This document shows positions 13,219 through 25,590 of a stretch of 64,000 bases of DNA, in pieces. The notes under the pieces are model-generated. The model was given only the letters and a program-made list of their open reading frames with translations. It was not told the origin of the DNA and ran no database searches. The stretch is from Paralvinella palmiformis (taxonomy: Eukaryota; Annelida; Polychaeta; Terebellida; Alvinellidae). Each line of letters opens with the position of its first letter. The stretch's first letter is position 1. The DNA lies in assembly GCA_025642065.1 (NCBI GenBank), contig JAODUP010000126.1, positions 431,001 to 495,000 of the forward strand, given 5' to 3'. The translations under genes and the position numbers were made by a program.

Positions 13219-13392
13219 GACAGGATGCCAACACGACAGTCCTATATAAAGACAGGATGTCAACACGACAGTCCTATATAGAGACATGATGTCAACACGA
13301 TTGTCCTATATAGAGACAGGATGTCAACACGACAGTCCTATATAAAGACAGGATGTCAACACGACAGTCCTGTATAGAGATAGGATGTCAAT
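13219..13392. repeat. 32-bp minisatellite, 5.4 copies
   Basis: Unit GACAGGATGTCAACACGACA followed by GTCCTATATARA. Five full copies at exact 32-base spacing and a partial sixth. Confidence 0.93.
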
Positions 13393-13435
13393 AATATCCA
13401 CAAACAACACGAAAACCTGTGCCCAAGCTTTTATA

Positions 13436-13539
13436 ACACACACACACACACACAGCTACACACACACACACACACACACACACAGCTATACACACACACA
13501 CACACACACAGCTACACACACACACACACACACACACAC
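13436..13539. repeat. (CA)n array with regular GCTA interruptions
   Basis: Blocks of CA separated three times by the insert GCTACA or GCTATA at 20-30 base spacing. Confidence 0.93.
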
Positions 13540-13708
13540 TATTACACATAAACCCCAGTTTTGTCAGCAAGTTGTCATTTAGCCAAGATGACGAGCTTTG
13601 TTAGACGTGAATTGACTTCTTAAAACATGGATATTAAAATATCACAGTCAATTTGTTATCAGTGAGAAATGACTGTTAGTATGAACATATGTAGTTATCA
13701 TAAATATA

Positions 13709-13711
<3 letters not shown>

Positions 13712-13747
<36 letters not shown>
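13712..13747. repeat. (TA)n microsatellite
   Basis: About 18 units. Confidence 0.93.
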
Positions 13748-13749
<2 letters not shown>

Positions 13750-14432
13750 CACATGTAAACAGTATTCTCTATCCAAAGAGCATCACCAAGGTCTAGTTGT
13801 TAATGCGCTTACTTGCACGGTCCACAAGACATCTGTTCTGTGTCCGTGTCTGTGTATGTGCGCGTCACTAATTAGCAGGCATCTCTCCCTTTAATCTAGC
13901 CACCTATCTTCGGCACAAACAAACATAATTATTAATTGTATATAACAATCCTGTCTGATCTTTATACAATTATCCGTTACAAGTTTGTCCAACCGATCAG
14001 AAACTGCAATGAACCAGAGAGAGAGGGGGGGGGGTCTCCTATATATATATATACACACACCCGTGTATATATATATAACAGTCTAAACACCGGCAGTCTG
14101 ACTTAATGACATCCCTCAGAAGTTCGGTTCATGCCAAATCTAACCTCGTCGTTGACATAAAACACACCTGGTTCTTAACACACACACACACACATTTAAT
14201 TGCCATTGTTGTCACGACACACACACACACACATTTTCTCTCTCTGTTGCCAGTATACAGTTCAGTGATGCGGTAAGATTCTATTGATGGCTACGTGAAA
14301 ACTGTATTAATGAGAAAAATAATCTTCATCTATGACGGAGTATGTTGATAAAGATGATATAACAGTATTTGATCCTAACAACGTTAACAATGATAACCTA
14401 TAGACAAACAGGTATGTTATCTCTCACACTAA

Positions 14433-14592
14433 GATATATATATCTCTCTCTCTCTGTGTGTGTGTGTGTGTGTGTGTGTAGCTGTGTGTGTGTGTATGTG
14501 TGTGTAGCTGTGTGTGTGTGTGTAACTGTGTGTGTAGCTGTGTGTGTGTGTGTGTGTAGCTGTGTGTGTGTGTGTGTGTGTAGCTGTGTGTG
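14433..14592. repeat. (TA)(TC)(TG)n compound array with TAGC interruptions
   Basis: TG blocks broken five times by TAGC (once TAAC), the mirror orientation of the array at 13436-13539. Confidence 0.92.
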
Positions 14593-14736
14593 TTCGTTCT
14601 TATCTCTGATTATAACCCACAGTCAGACCGAGTAATGTGTTTTATAAACGGCACTAACGACATAAACAAACCATTGCACTGAAGATAATCTGGCATTATG
14701 CTAATTAATGCTTGGTAAATAAACTTCCTACCAGCA

Positions 14737-14770
<34 letters not shown>

Positions 14771-14790
14771 ACAGACACACACGCACACAC
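14737..14790. repeat. (CA)n microsatellite
   Basis: Imperfect CA with AGAG interruptions. Confidence 0.9.
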
Positions 14791-14935
14791 AGCATGATCT
14801 CAGCATTACCAAGTCTATAAACACAAGATAATAAAAACACAGTATTGTAATTAGATAACTTCGCTACACCAGGTCTGTACTGTATATTATACAGTGTTGG
14901 GTCAGCTGTCTGTACAGTCTCTGATATATTTGATG

Positions 14936-14978
<43 letters not shown>

Positions 14979-15068
14979 CAGTGAGAGAGAGACATACACA
15001 CGCAGAGAGAGAGAGAGAGAGAGAGACAACACACACACACACACAGAGAGAGACACACACACACACAT
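14936..15068. repeat. (CA)(TA)(GA)(CA) compound array
   Basis: Four dinucleotide types in series over 130 bases. Confidence 0.92.
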
Positions 15069-15169
15069 ATTAATTCCATACAACAGTCGACAGAAGATTG
15101 TCCCTAAGGTGTGACAACGAGCCTACTCACACACACACACACACACAACTAGCTAAGCTTTATAAATAG

Positions 15170-15170
15170 T

Positions 15171-15218
<48 letters not shown>
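15170..15218. repeat. (TC)n(TA)n compound microsatellite
   Basis: About 11 TC units followed by 13 TA units. Confidence 0.93.
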
Positions 15219-15510
15219 ACCCATAAAACCAGCTTTTAGCTTGGTATAGAACACACGATTTACTATCTAACGGAGAGATCTGTAGCTCGTTAACGAAATA
15301 AAGCAGGATTTATGAAGAGAATTAAAAACGTGCACCAGTGAGGCCTCGCGAGTTTTGAGGACGGAATGGAGGGGGGGGGGGGTTTAACATATTAACAATC
15401 AATAGGTGACTGAAACTAGGTATATTCTGTTGATGTATCTCGTGCAGATTGAGATAATATGTGGGTAACATCACTGTGTTGTGTATGTCTCCGCCTATGT
15501 CTGTGTGTGT

Positions 15511-15517
15511 ACCCCCC

Positions 15518-15584
<67 letters not shown>
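15511..15584. repeat. C7(TC)n(TA)n(TG)n compound array
   Basis: Three dinucleotide arrays abut without spacer. Confidence 0.93.
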
Positions 15585-16222
15585 ATACACGGAGTGGTAA
15601 TGAATGTGTACTGGGAGGTAATGATGTTTTCTGCACACAGAACACTATAATATTGTCGGGAGTGGCATTAACCCTTACTGACATTACTAGGCCAATGTGT
15701 GTGTGTGTGAGTTCCTTAAGTAACACACACACACACACACACACAGTACACTATATCAAAGAAAAAGCCAAACCATATCGGATTAACCCTAATTCAAACA
15801 GCAACAACAACAACAATACTATCATTAACCAGTACAACAATAGGGTTCAGTAGGTGCAGTTAATCCCCGAATCAGGGGCGCATTATGACCAACAAACAAA
15901 CAAACAAACAAACATAAAATGTTGTCCTTCATTTAGTCAATCTCTGGATGACCGGAAACGAATCAGTTAAACTCGACAACATTCTCCGTTAAACACGTGA
16001 CCAAACAAACAATGGCTAAATAAAACTGGGCGAAAAGTGTACAAAATATTACCCTAGTAGTTCTGATACTAATCTGGGTGGTAGATAGGATGGGTGTTTA
16101 TGTGGGTGGTTGGTGGTAGGTGGGTCTGTACCGACGCCGGATTTCTAGCAATCAACAACATATGTATGCCATCTGATGAAGCTCAAGATCCAGGTAACAG
16201 CGGAAATCCAGTACTCTTACAT

Positions 16223-16223
16223 A

Positions 16224-16265
<42 letters not shown>
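16223..16265. repeat. (TA)n(GA)n compound microsatellite
   Basis: Abutting arrays; a (TG)n follows at 16331-16358. Confidence 0.92.
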
Positions 16266-18381
16266 TAACTTGTTTGGCCACTTAGACGCATCAAAGTCCT
16301 TTATTGATGATCAATAATACACAGATGCAGTGGTGTGTGTGTGTGTGTGTGTGTGTGATGTTATTGGGTCTTTTTTTCCAATTGTATTATTTCATTCGAC
16401 CCAATAAGTAAAAATCAATCATTCCTTCGACCTTGTGGCACTTAAAACAGCCCCCCCTCCTTGATGTATTTCAACAGAGATTAAACAACGTTCACATCAA
16501 GGCGTAGAGTCCGGAGTTAAGGAGGTAGAATGTGAAGAGGGATACGCCTCCTTCCTAAATATTCGCTGGCCGGGGATGAAACACGACCTTATCGTCCCCG
16601 ATCTAACTCCTCCCCCTCGCCCCGATCATAAATCGGAGTCTTTCGTCAAGTAAAATTCTAAACAAACGCTAACATATCAATAAAAGAATACCGACAGTGG
16701 CGCCATCATAATGACGAGGAAAATCTCTCCGAGCTATTGGGTACATTATTATAGTTCAGTGGCGAATATCGAATACCGAAGCCAGCGCCCTCTAGTGGAT
16801 TGTCCTATCTCCACAATGCCTATACACGGAGAGGCATCACGGTCAACACCAAAAGGTACCTCAGCGACCGACGGACCATGCCAAGATATTAGATAGGATC
16901 CAGATCTGATGACAAACAACTAGACTGTTGGTCACCTGTCGTCGATAATGGCCGGCGCTTCACACGTAAAATGGTCATTTCCTTCAAACACCATTATCTG
17001 CGAGCTGAGTAAATAGACTAAGTGCTCTCTCTCTCTTTCTCTCGCTCTCTGTGTATTTGTGATATGGTGACTGTTTAGCACTTTGTGTACTTCGATGTTC
17101 ATCTGTTCAGTGATAACACACAGTACAATGGACGCCAGGTACAAATTGGACTGGGGGCGAATAAACCCACATCCGAGCGCGATAAATAGAGCTGCATTAA
17201 CCTGACTATATTATAATTATGGACGATCTACGTAGATATATTAACAATTACAGTTCATATGACGATATAAGTAAGGTTATTGTTTGTGGTTAGGGATGGA
17301 TAGATGAATGTTTTTAACGGTTTGTGGTTAGGGAGGGGAGGGGCTCATTGACTCATCCATTCGCTCATTCAGTGGGTGCACCTATTTTACATTGGTTTGA
17401 GTACTGCGATGTAAACCTCGAGGTCGGGGTTCGAATACCAGTGATTGTGGGATTTTATCTTGGCGATCCGCCCAGCAGGTTTATGTGGCAGAAATGGTCG
17501 ATCCTGAAACTAATGATAACCGCTCGCCCGCTCACTTACTCGCACCACAACCCCACCACATACCATCGTCTATTGATGTGAACCATTGACCACGAGGCTT
17601 ACTCCCCTACTCAGCGCACACTACCGCCTCGGCCAATCTATTAAGCTATAATTAGTATCAATTCTCATCGCTATCAGCCAATAAGTCTTCTTTAATCTGC
17701 CAAAATGAACAGCAGGATAGACCTCCCACCCCCAAACACACACACACACAGAGAGAGAGAGAGGGGGGGGGGAGGGTGAGAGAGTTCCAGAGGGCAAAAG
17801 TAAAAAGGTCGATGGTCTCAGATGAAGATCACGAACAACAAACATCACTAATTATTCCCATAATCACCGAATATTTGCCGTCCACTCGACAGAGTTCAGA
17901 TGTCGCCAAAGTAACATTTACCGGAAGTAAACAACCTCAACATCTGGCGTGTGATGATGAATATTTGAGATGGGGGTAGCTGAGTGGGGGGAGGATGTCT
18001 GAGGAGGCGGCGGGGATCCCTTTTGATCTAGTCATCTCCGTTCTGTCAGAGAGTCCTTTGTTGTTTTAATATTCGCCGAAGTGAGATTAAACCTTTCCTG
18101 GATCGTTCGGCAGTCCAACATCCGAACTCTCGGCTAACAATACGCCGTCAACGTCATTGGTCTTCACAGTTTCTGGATGAACATTGTGAGATTAGATCAA
18201 TTTGTTATTCAATGACTGTAAGACACACGTACGGATAATGAGAGAGATGACGGATGGAGATAGAAAAAGCCGTTTCTGCCAATGAATCTTCAACAGCCAT
18301 CTTCTTCCCACACAACGTACTAACACATTTCTGACACATTCCGCGAGTACAGCACATTTAAAGCAAAACGTCCCAGAATTT

Positions 18382-18458
18382 TACGGCCACTTTTGTGCAA
18401 ACGAGAGAAGAAATGCGCCAAACGACCTTCAAAGGTAATGAGGCGAAGTGAAAGATGT
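18382..18458 (-). mobile_element. 3' part of SINE family A
   Basis: ACGGCCACTTTTGTGCAAAC, then ACCTTCAAAGGTAATGAGGC and GAAGTGAAAGATG match the body and tail of family A in reverse. The tRNA-like head is missing. Confidence 0.65.
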
Positions 18459-19072
18459 CAACTCTGGATACACGTCAAGACGAAAATCCGGATTAAAACG
18501 CGCGGATTAATCCCAGAATCTTCTGATCGGCAACTAGAGAAGATGAAAAAAACCTGATGGTACTGTACGCTCTGATTCTTTCAAAACCGACCACAATCAA
18601 TACCTTCCTCGTGCCATTAGAACATATTTGTCATATTGGTCTTTTGAAGTGAGAACGCCGGTGTCATCCCTTAATATTCCCCGTCTTCCCAGCACATCAT
18701 ACGTCTATCTCGGTCGCGAGTGACCAGAGTTTTGTAATGGTTTGTTAATACTTAGCGGCGTTCCAGACAAACAAACCCCGCCGGTTTACAATAATATTGA
18801 TAAACCCTTAATGGACGACTACTGCGGGGCCAATGGCCACAACGTCAGAATGTTTCGGCTCAGCTCAAGTTTAGGGTTCATTTTCACTCTAACCTGCTCC
18901 AGACTGAGAGACCCCACGGATCTCACCCTGCATTAGCCTTATCCTGGATCTGGGGAGGATAGAAGATTTAAACTTACCATGTCTCATTGACGAACTGAAT
19001 ATATCTGACGCCAGAGACACGGATATGGCTGTGGTCGGCTAGATCAGGTGCTTCCTGAGGCCAAAAAGGTCA

Positions 19073-19074
<2 letters not shown>

Positions 19075-19105
<31 letters not shown>
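19075..19105. repeat. (GT)n microsatellite
   Basis: About 15 units; (GA)n follows at 19200-19222. Confidence 0.93.
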
Positions 19106-19106
<1 letters not shown>

Positions 19107-19445
19107 TCGGAGAAGAGCCTGCTATAGCTACGAACAGGCGGGGTCAGTTTATGGTTCCAGATAACGGAATTCCGTGTGAGGGCTTTAATGGTACTCATAC
19201 AGAGAGAGAGAGAGAGAGAGAGGGAGAGAAAGAGGACACGGTGCCCTAACGCGGGATTATAGCTGAGGTTAACAGTTAATGGGCCACATGCTACAACATC
19301 CGACAGAATCTTGTCTCTCTAACTGTCTACTATAGTACACCACAATGAGAGAGAGAGAGGGGGGGTTGGTTGTGTGTGATGCGGCTATTGCCAACAGACA
19401 ATAACATAGGCCGGGGCACCGAATGCTGAAAATAACATCTGTCTA

Positions 19446-19710
19446 TTGTACATACCATGGATCAATTATCTCTCTTTTATTATACACAGCCATAGATCAG
19501 TATGTCACTCCATTGTACAATGTACACAGAACGGACTATTATATATCATTCTCCACTGTACATACCACAGATCAATACGTCATGCCAGTGTACATACCGT
19601 AGGTCACTATTACATGTCCTTCTTGTACATACCATAGACCAGTACACCTTTCCTGTGTACATACCACAGACCAGTATACCACTTCGCTGTACAAATCAAA
19701 GCCCAATTCT
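19446..19710. repeat. Diverged ~35-bp tandem repeat
   Basis: About eight imperfect units around GTACATACCAYAGAYCAGTA with variable spacers of 30-45 bases; an old, diverged minisatellite. Confidence 0.7.
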
Positions 19711-20088
19711 TGATACGTAATACAACAAACACCCACATCAATCATGTGTACAGAAAACATACACGTACATCTGTTCACTGTACAACAAAAAATACACAAG
19801 TGGATATCAAAGAACACATATCCAAGGCTCCCCCGGGGTGGGGGGGGGGGTTACCAGGACATAACAACAGTACGTCTGCCTTTACTTCCAAACATAAACA
19901 ATAACAAAACTCTGTGATCTGTGGTCATCACTCCGACAAAATATCGGCCACGAGACTGATCTAATAAATGATGATCTAACACTAAGGTATCATCAGCTAA
20001 CGGAATAAAGACACTACCTGACACTGACCAACAGCAATAAGATAGGTGTAAAGTATTGTCTTCATTATCTGTTGTTGTTTTGTTGTTC

Positions 20089-20136
20089 CGGGAGAATCCC
20101 CAGGCTGTCGCTTATTCGGCACAGCCTCTATGTTGG
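20089..20136 (-). mobile_element. Isolated SINE tail module
   Basis: GGGAGAATCCCCAGGCTGTC and GCTTATTCGGCACAGCCTC match, in reverse, the tail of the SINE at 40924-41255 almost base for base, but no tRNA-like head adjoins it. Confidence 0.6.
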
Positions 20137-20430
20137 CTGTCATCAAAGACACCGCTATATATATATATATATATATATATATTAACATAACTACCAATGC
20201 CGTGCCAGATTACTTCTGGAGAGAGAGAGATCGAAGCCTTTGTATGACCAATTAGAGGTCAGAGACGGAGTCTGCTAAAACATAATGGGCGTTGATGATT
20301 GTATCCAGGAGACAGGGGGGGGGGAGTTGGTGTTATGCACCCATCCGTTTCACTCCCATCAGCTGGCATTGCATTACATTACATGGACCAAGGATACGCG
20401 GGCTGGGTGTTACCCATACATCTGGATATA

Positions 20431-20470
20431 GTCTGTGCCAGTACCTTATTCCACACTGCTAAAACACAAA
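20431..20470 (-). repeat. Dispersed repeat C, short copy
   Basis: GTCTGTGCCAGTACCTTATT then CCACACTGCTAAAACACA matches, in reverse, the start of copies at 1211 and 5082 and the palindrome centre at 5400-5430. Confidence 0.5.
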
Positions 20471-20497
20471 CCCGCACGCACACCCAGTATTGCCATC

Positions 20498-20499
<2 letters not shown>

Positions 20500-20536
<37 letters not shown>
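20500..20536. repeat. (TA)n microsatellite
   Basis: About 18 units; another lies at 20157-20181. Confidence 0.93.
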
Positions 20537-20541
<5 letters not shown>

Positions 20542-21571
20542 CCCCTGGGGAGCCCAAAGGAATGTGCACTTTTCCCTCTGAAGGTCACCCTTGCCGAGAG
20601 CTGTCATTATAGGCCACTGACCACAAATAGACTGCTATAACAGAACCCCCCCCCACACACCGAACTGATGACATTACCGAAACTCAACCAGGTGGACTAA
20701 ACTATGTGTTTACACTCTCCACTAGATGGCGCCAGCTGACGGAATGACAGCGAGAACGTTTTTATCAAATCTCGGTCCTTTGCTACATCAACACACACAC
20801 ACAGATATGGCCTCCTGATACGGTTAAGACATTCTGACAAGGACAGACATAGTACACGATTATACAAACAGCGGATCTATATTATAGAGGGTTTATCACA
20901 TAAAAAGCCGACGGTGCCGCCATCTATATAGACAATTACAATGGCCTCCTATCATCGCTCACACCAAATAACAGGTAACATTTTGGGAGTTAATAATCGT
21001 TATATTGTTGCCTTTGATGGCACTTTTTCTCGTCGTATTGTCCTCATAGTTCAGTTCGATTCAACAACATTGCCAATCTTAGGCACACGCTTTCGACTAA
21101 CACACACATACATACGGTTTCATATGACTAAATTAGCTCTAATGCTACAGCCCGATCATGACCAATCGATTACGCCCACTACTTATTATTAGCCCCATCC
21201 TGAAGGACTTAATAGGGCCAAAACACCCCCCACACAAATCCACCAACCTCCCGCTTAATCCAAATCGACGAGGCCGGAACGGTATTATTCATATATAATT
21301 ACCTGGCTGCTGCTGTCCGATTGATTCAGGCCAGGTACCTGTCTATCGAGTAAAGGACTAAATATTAACAAAGCCAAGAATGGTGTTACATAATAAATAT
21401 ATATTACATTTAATCCACAGTCGGCACGTGACCTGGGCCTCTTGATAAGAGACCCAGCAACAGTTAGCTGGCATTATAATCTGACGTAACAGGGTGGTAT
21501 CTGTGTAACAAGCCAAACTGGCTACATCAAGTACACATACATAAATATAGGTTAATGTGTGTATGTTGTGT

Positions 21572-21573
<2 letters not shown>

Positions 21574-21618
<45 letters not shown>

Positions 21619-21619
21619 T
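21574..21619. repeat. (TA)n(TG)n microsatellite
   Basis: About 16 TA units then 7 TG units. Confidence 0.93.
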
Positions 21620-23034
21620 ATTGTTATATTATTCGCAACTGGTATACAAGTGTTTTAATCTAATATACAGTACATGATGTACTTGTGTATAATATGATGT
21701 ACTGTACATCACATACGTATACAGAGAGCGGTTATATACTTATATGACACTTTATTTATTTTATATTAGGTGATAAAATAAAGACATTCAGCTAAATAAA
21801 CCACACACACCATCATGCGTAAAAATGGCTCCATAATAGTGTGCCTGCCACCATCATCGACCATACCGAGTTCGAACATCCAACAAGGTAAATTGTTCTC
21901 AGACCTGTGGGCCCCGAGTCATGAATAAATAGAGAACAGATGTGACCGACAAGTCCGCGGCGAAACCGCCGCCATTGAGCCGAATGTGGCCGCATGCCAT
22001 ATACTCCCTGTGGGAGTTGAGTCGGTGTACCAATGTCCAGGTCAGCTCGGCTCATCATGTCCGAGGAGCCCACGGAGCCAGACGAACAATGGGCTAAACA
22101 TAAGCTATATGTCAGTGTCGTAATTATCCCTAATTAGTTTATCAGTGGTGCCATCTAGTGGCTACATCCTACTATACTGTATAATGATTGTTCTATTCAC
22201 CACAATCTCAGGCAACGCATAATGACGAGCTTAGCCCATATATATATATATACGTGTGTATATGTGTGTGTCAAGTCGTAAAACGGGCCAGGAATAAGCA
22301 AATAATGTACAGGTGTCATAATTGTTTTTATTTATGATATTTGTCATCAGCCTGTGATAATATTACAGATGAGATGAGAGCCCAGCAGCTACTAATTGTA
22401 TATGTCGAGTGTACAGGTGTATAAGGTGATTAATGTGTTAGTATGGCGATGTAGAGGGGTTAAGTTAGCCTTAGGGCGCCGGCTCTATCTGTAAGCAAAA
22501 CAACATTTAGATATCTGTACAATGGTCATCATAGCGACTCTCTATCTATGTCGAAATATGGATAGGCTATGGGGTTGAAGGAGATCCCACCCCCCCCCCC
22601 GACACACACACCAGTAAATACCACCACACACTATTTATAAATAATACGTATACAAAGTCATAGAGTGCTCTCCCACATCTCGGTTCACACACACACACAC
22701 ACCCACACACACACACGGACCTAGGTCGCACATTAATTCTTCATCTAGTCCTGAACTATATCCCATAAAAAATAGATTCATCATCATCATCATCATCACT
22801 TTATAAAACAGTCTACTAGTGTACAACACCATCCCCTCTCATCAAACCCGCAATCATTATTTCATAATTTTTTTATGACCCACTCCCATATGTCAGAGAG
22901 AAGAAGATGGGTAAATATGACAAGCCAGAGAGCAAATACGAGTCATCATCATCTTAATGTCATCGGGTCACATGTCCAGGCACATTAACTGGTCTATCAA
23001 TAAAACTTGTTTATTTAATAGTTGATATCTGAGC

Positions 23035-23035
<1 letters not shown>

Positions 23036-23070
<35 letters not shown>
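23036..23070. repeat. (CT)n(AT)n microsatellite
   Basis: Followed by a short (AC)n at 23096-23116. Confidence 0.92.
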
Positions 23071-23681
23071 TTTTTCAATGCAGTTTATGTGGACACACAC
23101 ACACACACACACACACAGATGAAGAACGCCAAGAGCTGACAGATATGTTTTATTGGCATGTTGGTGCTGGCACCAAGCCAACTGGCATCCGTGCCAAGAA
23201 ACACCAGACCCGGGGCCGAGGCACTGAAAAGAACATATTACATTATAAAAGATCCTTCACAAACCTGGCTCTGTCACAACTCCGACGGAACAGAGAATTA
23301 CTTGGACTAGGGTTATAACAGAAGTAATAATAACATTACCTCACTCTAGCCATATCAGAGAGAGATATTGAGAGGAGGTGGTGGGGGGAGGAGGATGGCG
23401 GAACAGTACAGTACTCTGTGATGGAGGTGTTAAAAAAACCTGACAAAAACTTCATCGGCAAATAGACACGTCTCGTATGTGTGAATACGTGCAAATATAA
23501 ATCACACACACACACGTAAGGGCCTCTACTGGGTGGGGGGGGGGGGTATGTTGGTTCAAAGTACAAAGACTCCTCTAACACGGCTCCCTCTGGTGAGGGA
23601 TTCAATTAACATTAATAATGTCTGTCACCTAAAACTGATACTTTATAACGGTAGATTGACATGAAATGCAGCACCCAGCTA

Positions 23682-23716
<35 letters not shown>

Positions 23717-24227
23717 AGATGTGATGGGATTTATTTATTTGTCTGTTTGTTAACTTTCATTCGAAATGGCGATCAAAATTCGGAATGGTAAGCCATTGTA
23801 GCATAAATCAATATTGATATTTAACATTAATATACAAATATGTCGGCTCTGGATCATACATAATATGCTGCTTTTACTGTTGCTACTACACCTGGAAGCC
23901 ATTAATATAGCAGAGTGTATTATAGAGATGGTTGTTGAATAATTAACAGGTAATGAATGATCAGATATGTATTATACTATAGATGGGTTAAGTCGGCAAT
24001 ATGGAGCTACCGTCTGTATAGATCTCTATGTAGAGATATAAATAGATCCAAGTACGTGTGACACACACACACACACACCCGTATATGTGAGCCCATTAAT
24101 CACACGGTGTCACTGACTTATTGAACATTATTGACCCTTCTGTCATTAGGTTAAATAGGTACATGTATCAAAGACAAACACGACCCATACAATACCAAAA
24201 TAGAACACCATAAAACAGTATAACAAC

Positions 24228-24229
<2 letters not shown>

Positions 24230-24269
<40 letters not shown>
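24230..24269. repeat. (TA)n microsatellite
   Basis: About 20 units; another at 23684-23714. Confidence 0.93.
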
Positions 24270-24271
<2 letters not shown>

Positions 24272-24309
24272 AAAATATCATAAAATGAATCATCTTTCAT
24301 AGATTTAAA

Positions 24310-24359
24310 CAAATGCGAGACCAAAATTATTTATTTAAATAATTTTGGTCTCACATTTG
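24310..24359. repeat. Near-perfect 22-bp inverted repeat
   Basis: Arms 24310-24331 and 24338-24359 differ at one base and are separated by six AT bases; the core is AGACCAAAATTATT. Sits 40 bases after a (TA)n array. May be a hairpin or a tiny MITE relic. Confidence 0.7.
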
Positions 24360-25544
24360 GATCAATGTGTGTATTTCTAAGTTTGAGATTTTTGATACAC
24401 ACACACTGCCATCTTGTTGTTTAGCACACAATGATAGAAGCTGAGGATTTGGTAAAGGTGAAGGTCATTACTGGTGGGATATGACCCCACTGAGGGTACA
24501 ATTAACTCGATATACCGAGAACATTGGGAGGTCCATCCACACCAAAATGACCCTAGGAAGACCATCTGAATGCAAGAAACTTTATACCATTGAAGAAATG
24601 TTTACAGCGCGCGCAGCGGCAGAGGCGCCTCCTCCCCCAGCTCCCTGACCAGGTGCTTTATTGGACAGACCGTGATGGCAAGAACTGGCAAAAACCATAA
24701 CACCAGTTCTGTTTATCTGCCGACTACGACCCCCCCCCAGTTGAACTGAACGAATTTATTCAAGATGGATTCGTAAAGCTTGAACGGGCTGCAGCCTCCG
24801 GCTTGCCAACTACCAGAGACGGGGGGGGGGGGGTGAACAGTGGGAGAGAGACAGGCAGTAAACATCCCAACACCAACCTGGTGTATTCATGACAGGAAAG
24901 ATTAGCCTCAACCTAGCTACATACTAGCAAAGAACAACTGAGTATATCCGCTATAGACTAGTGGATGGGTTACCCTTCTACCGACAGACAGACAGACAGA
25001 CAGACAGACAGAGAGGCCACACGCTATTTGCCGCATTAAAACAAATTATAGTTTTGTGCCAAAGCCGCAATTACGAAACCAGATATAAAACTATTCTGTG
25101 ATGTTGAGAAAGAGCTCTCTTCTGATTCAAACAACTTCCTCCATTTGTGTGTGTGTGTGTGTGTGTGTATCTATCTATCTATCTTCTCTAGGAGACCCCC
25201 ATTTGGAATGGTGCACATCAAACTGTTGTTTTGTCACCGTTTGTCCAATTACATTACACCATTAAGAACTCTAATAATAATTTTTACTTCCCCCATATCA
25301 GTATCCCAGCCAAACCACAACATTACCAATGTCCCTGATATAACGATATACATAATACAGGGAAAGTGGTTTATGTAGTATAGAACAAATACTACATTCC
25401 TCCAGAAATCAAGTTTTGTGTGTGGCCATTAAAACTCGACAACAGAGGTCCATTGTTACCAATCGGGGACAAGAACAACATTGTTTAATACAAGGATAAT
25501 ACATCAGCCAATACGTAACAAAATCCTGCTCCATACAAGACACT

Positions 25545-25548
<4 letters not shown>

Positions 25549-25587
<39 letters not shown>
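25549..25587. repeat. (TA)n microsatellite
   Basis: About 19 units. Confidence 0.93.

Positions 25588-25590
<3 letters not shown>

Noticed and set aside
23022..23318. 98-codon plus-strand frame with a charged C-terminal half
   Set aside because: Begins in (CT)n(AT)n(AC)n repeats; the remaining 65 residues match nothing I recognise and lack splice support.
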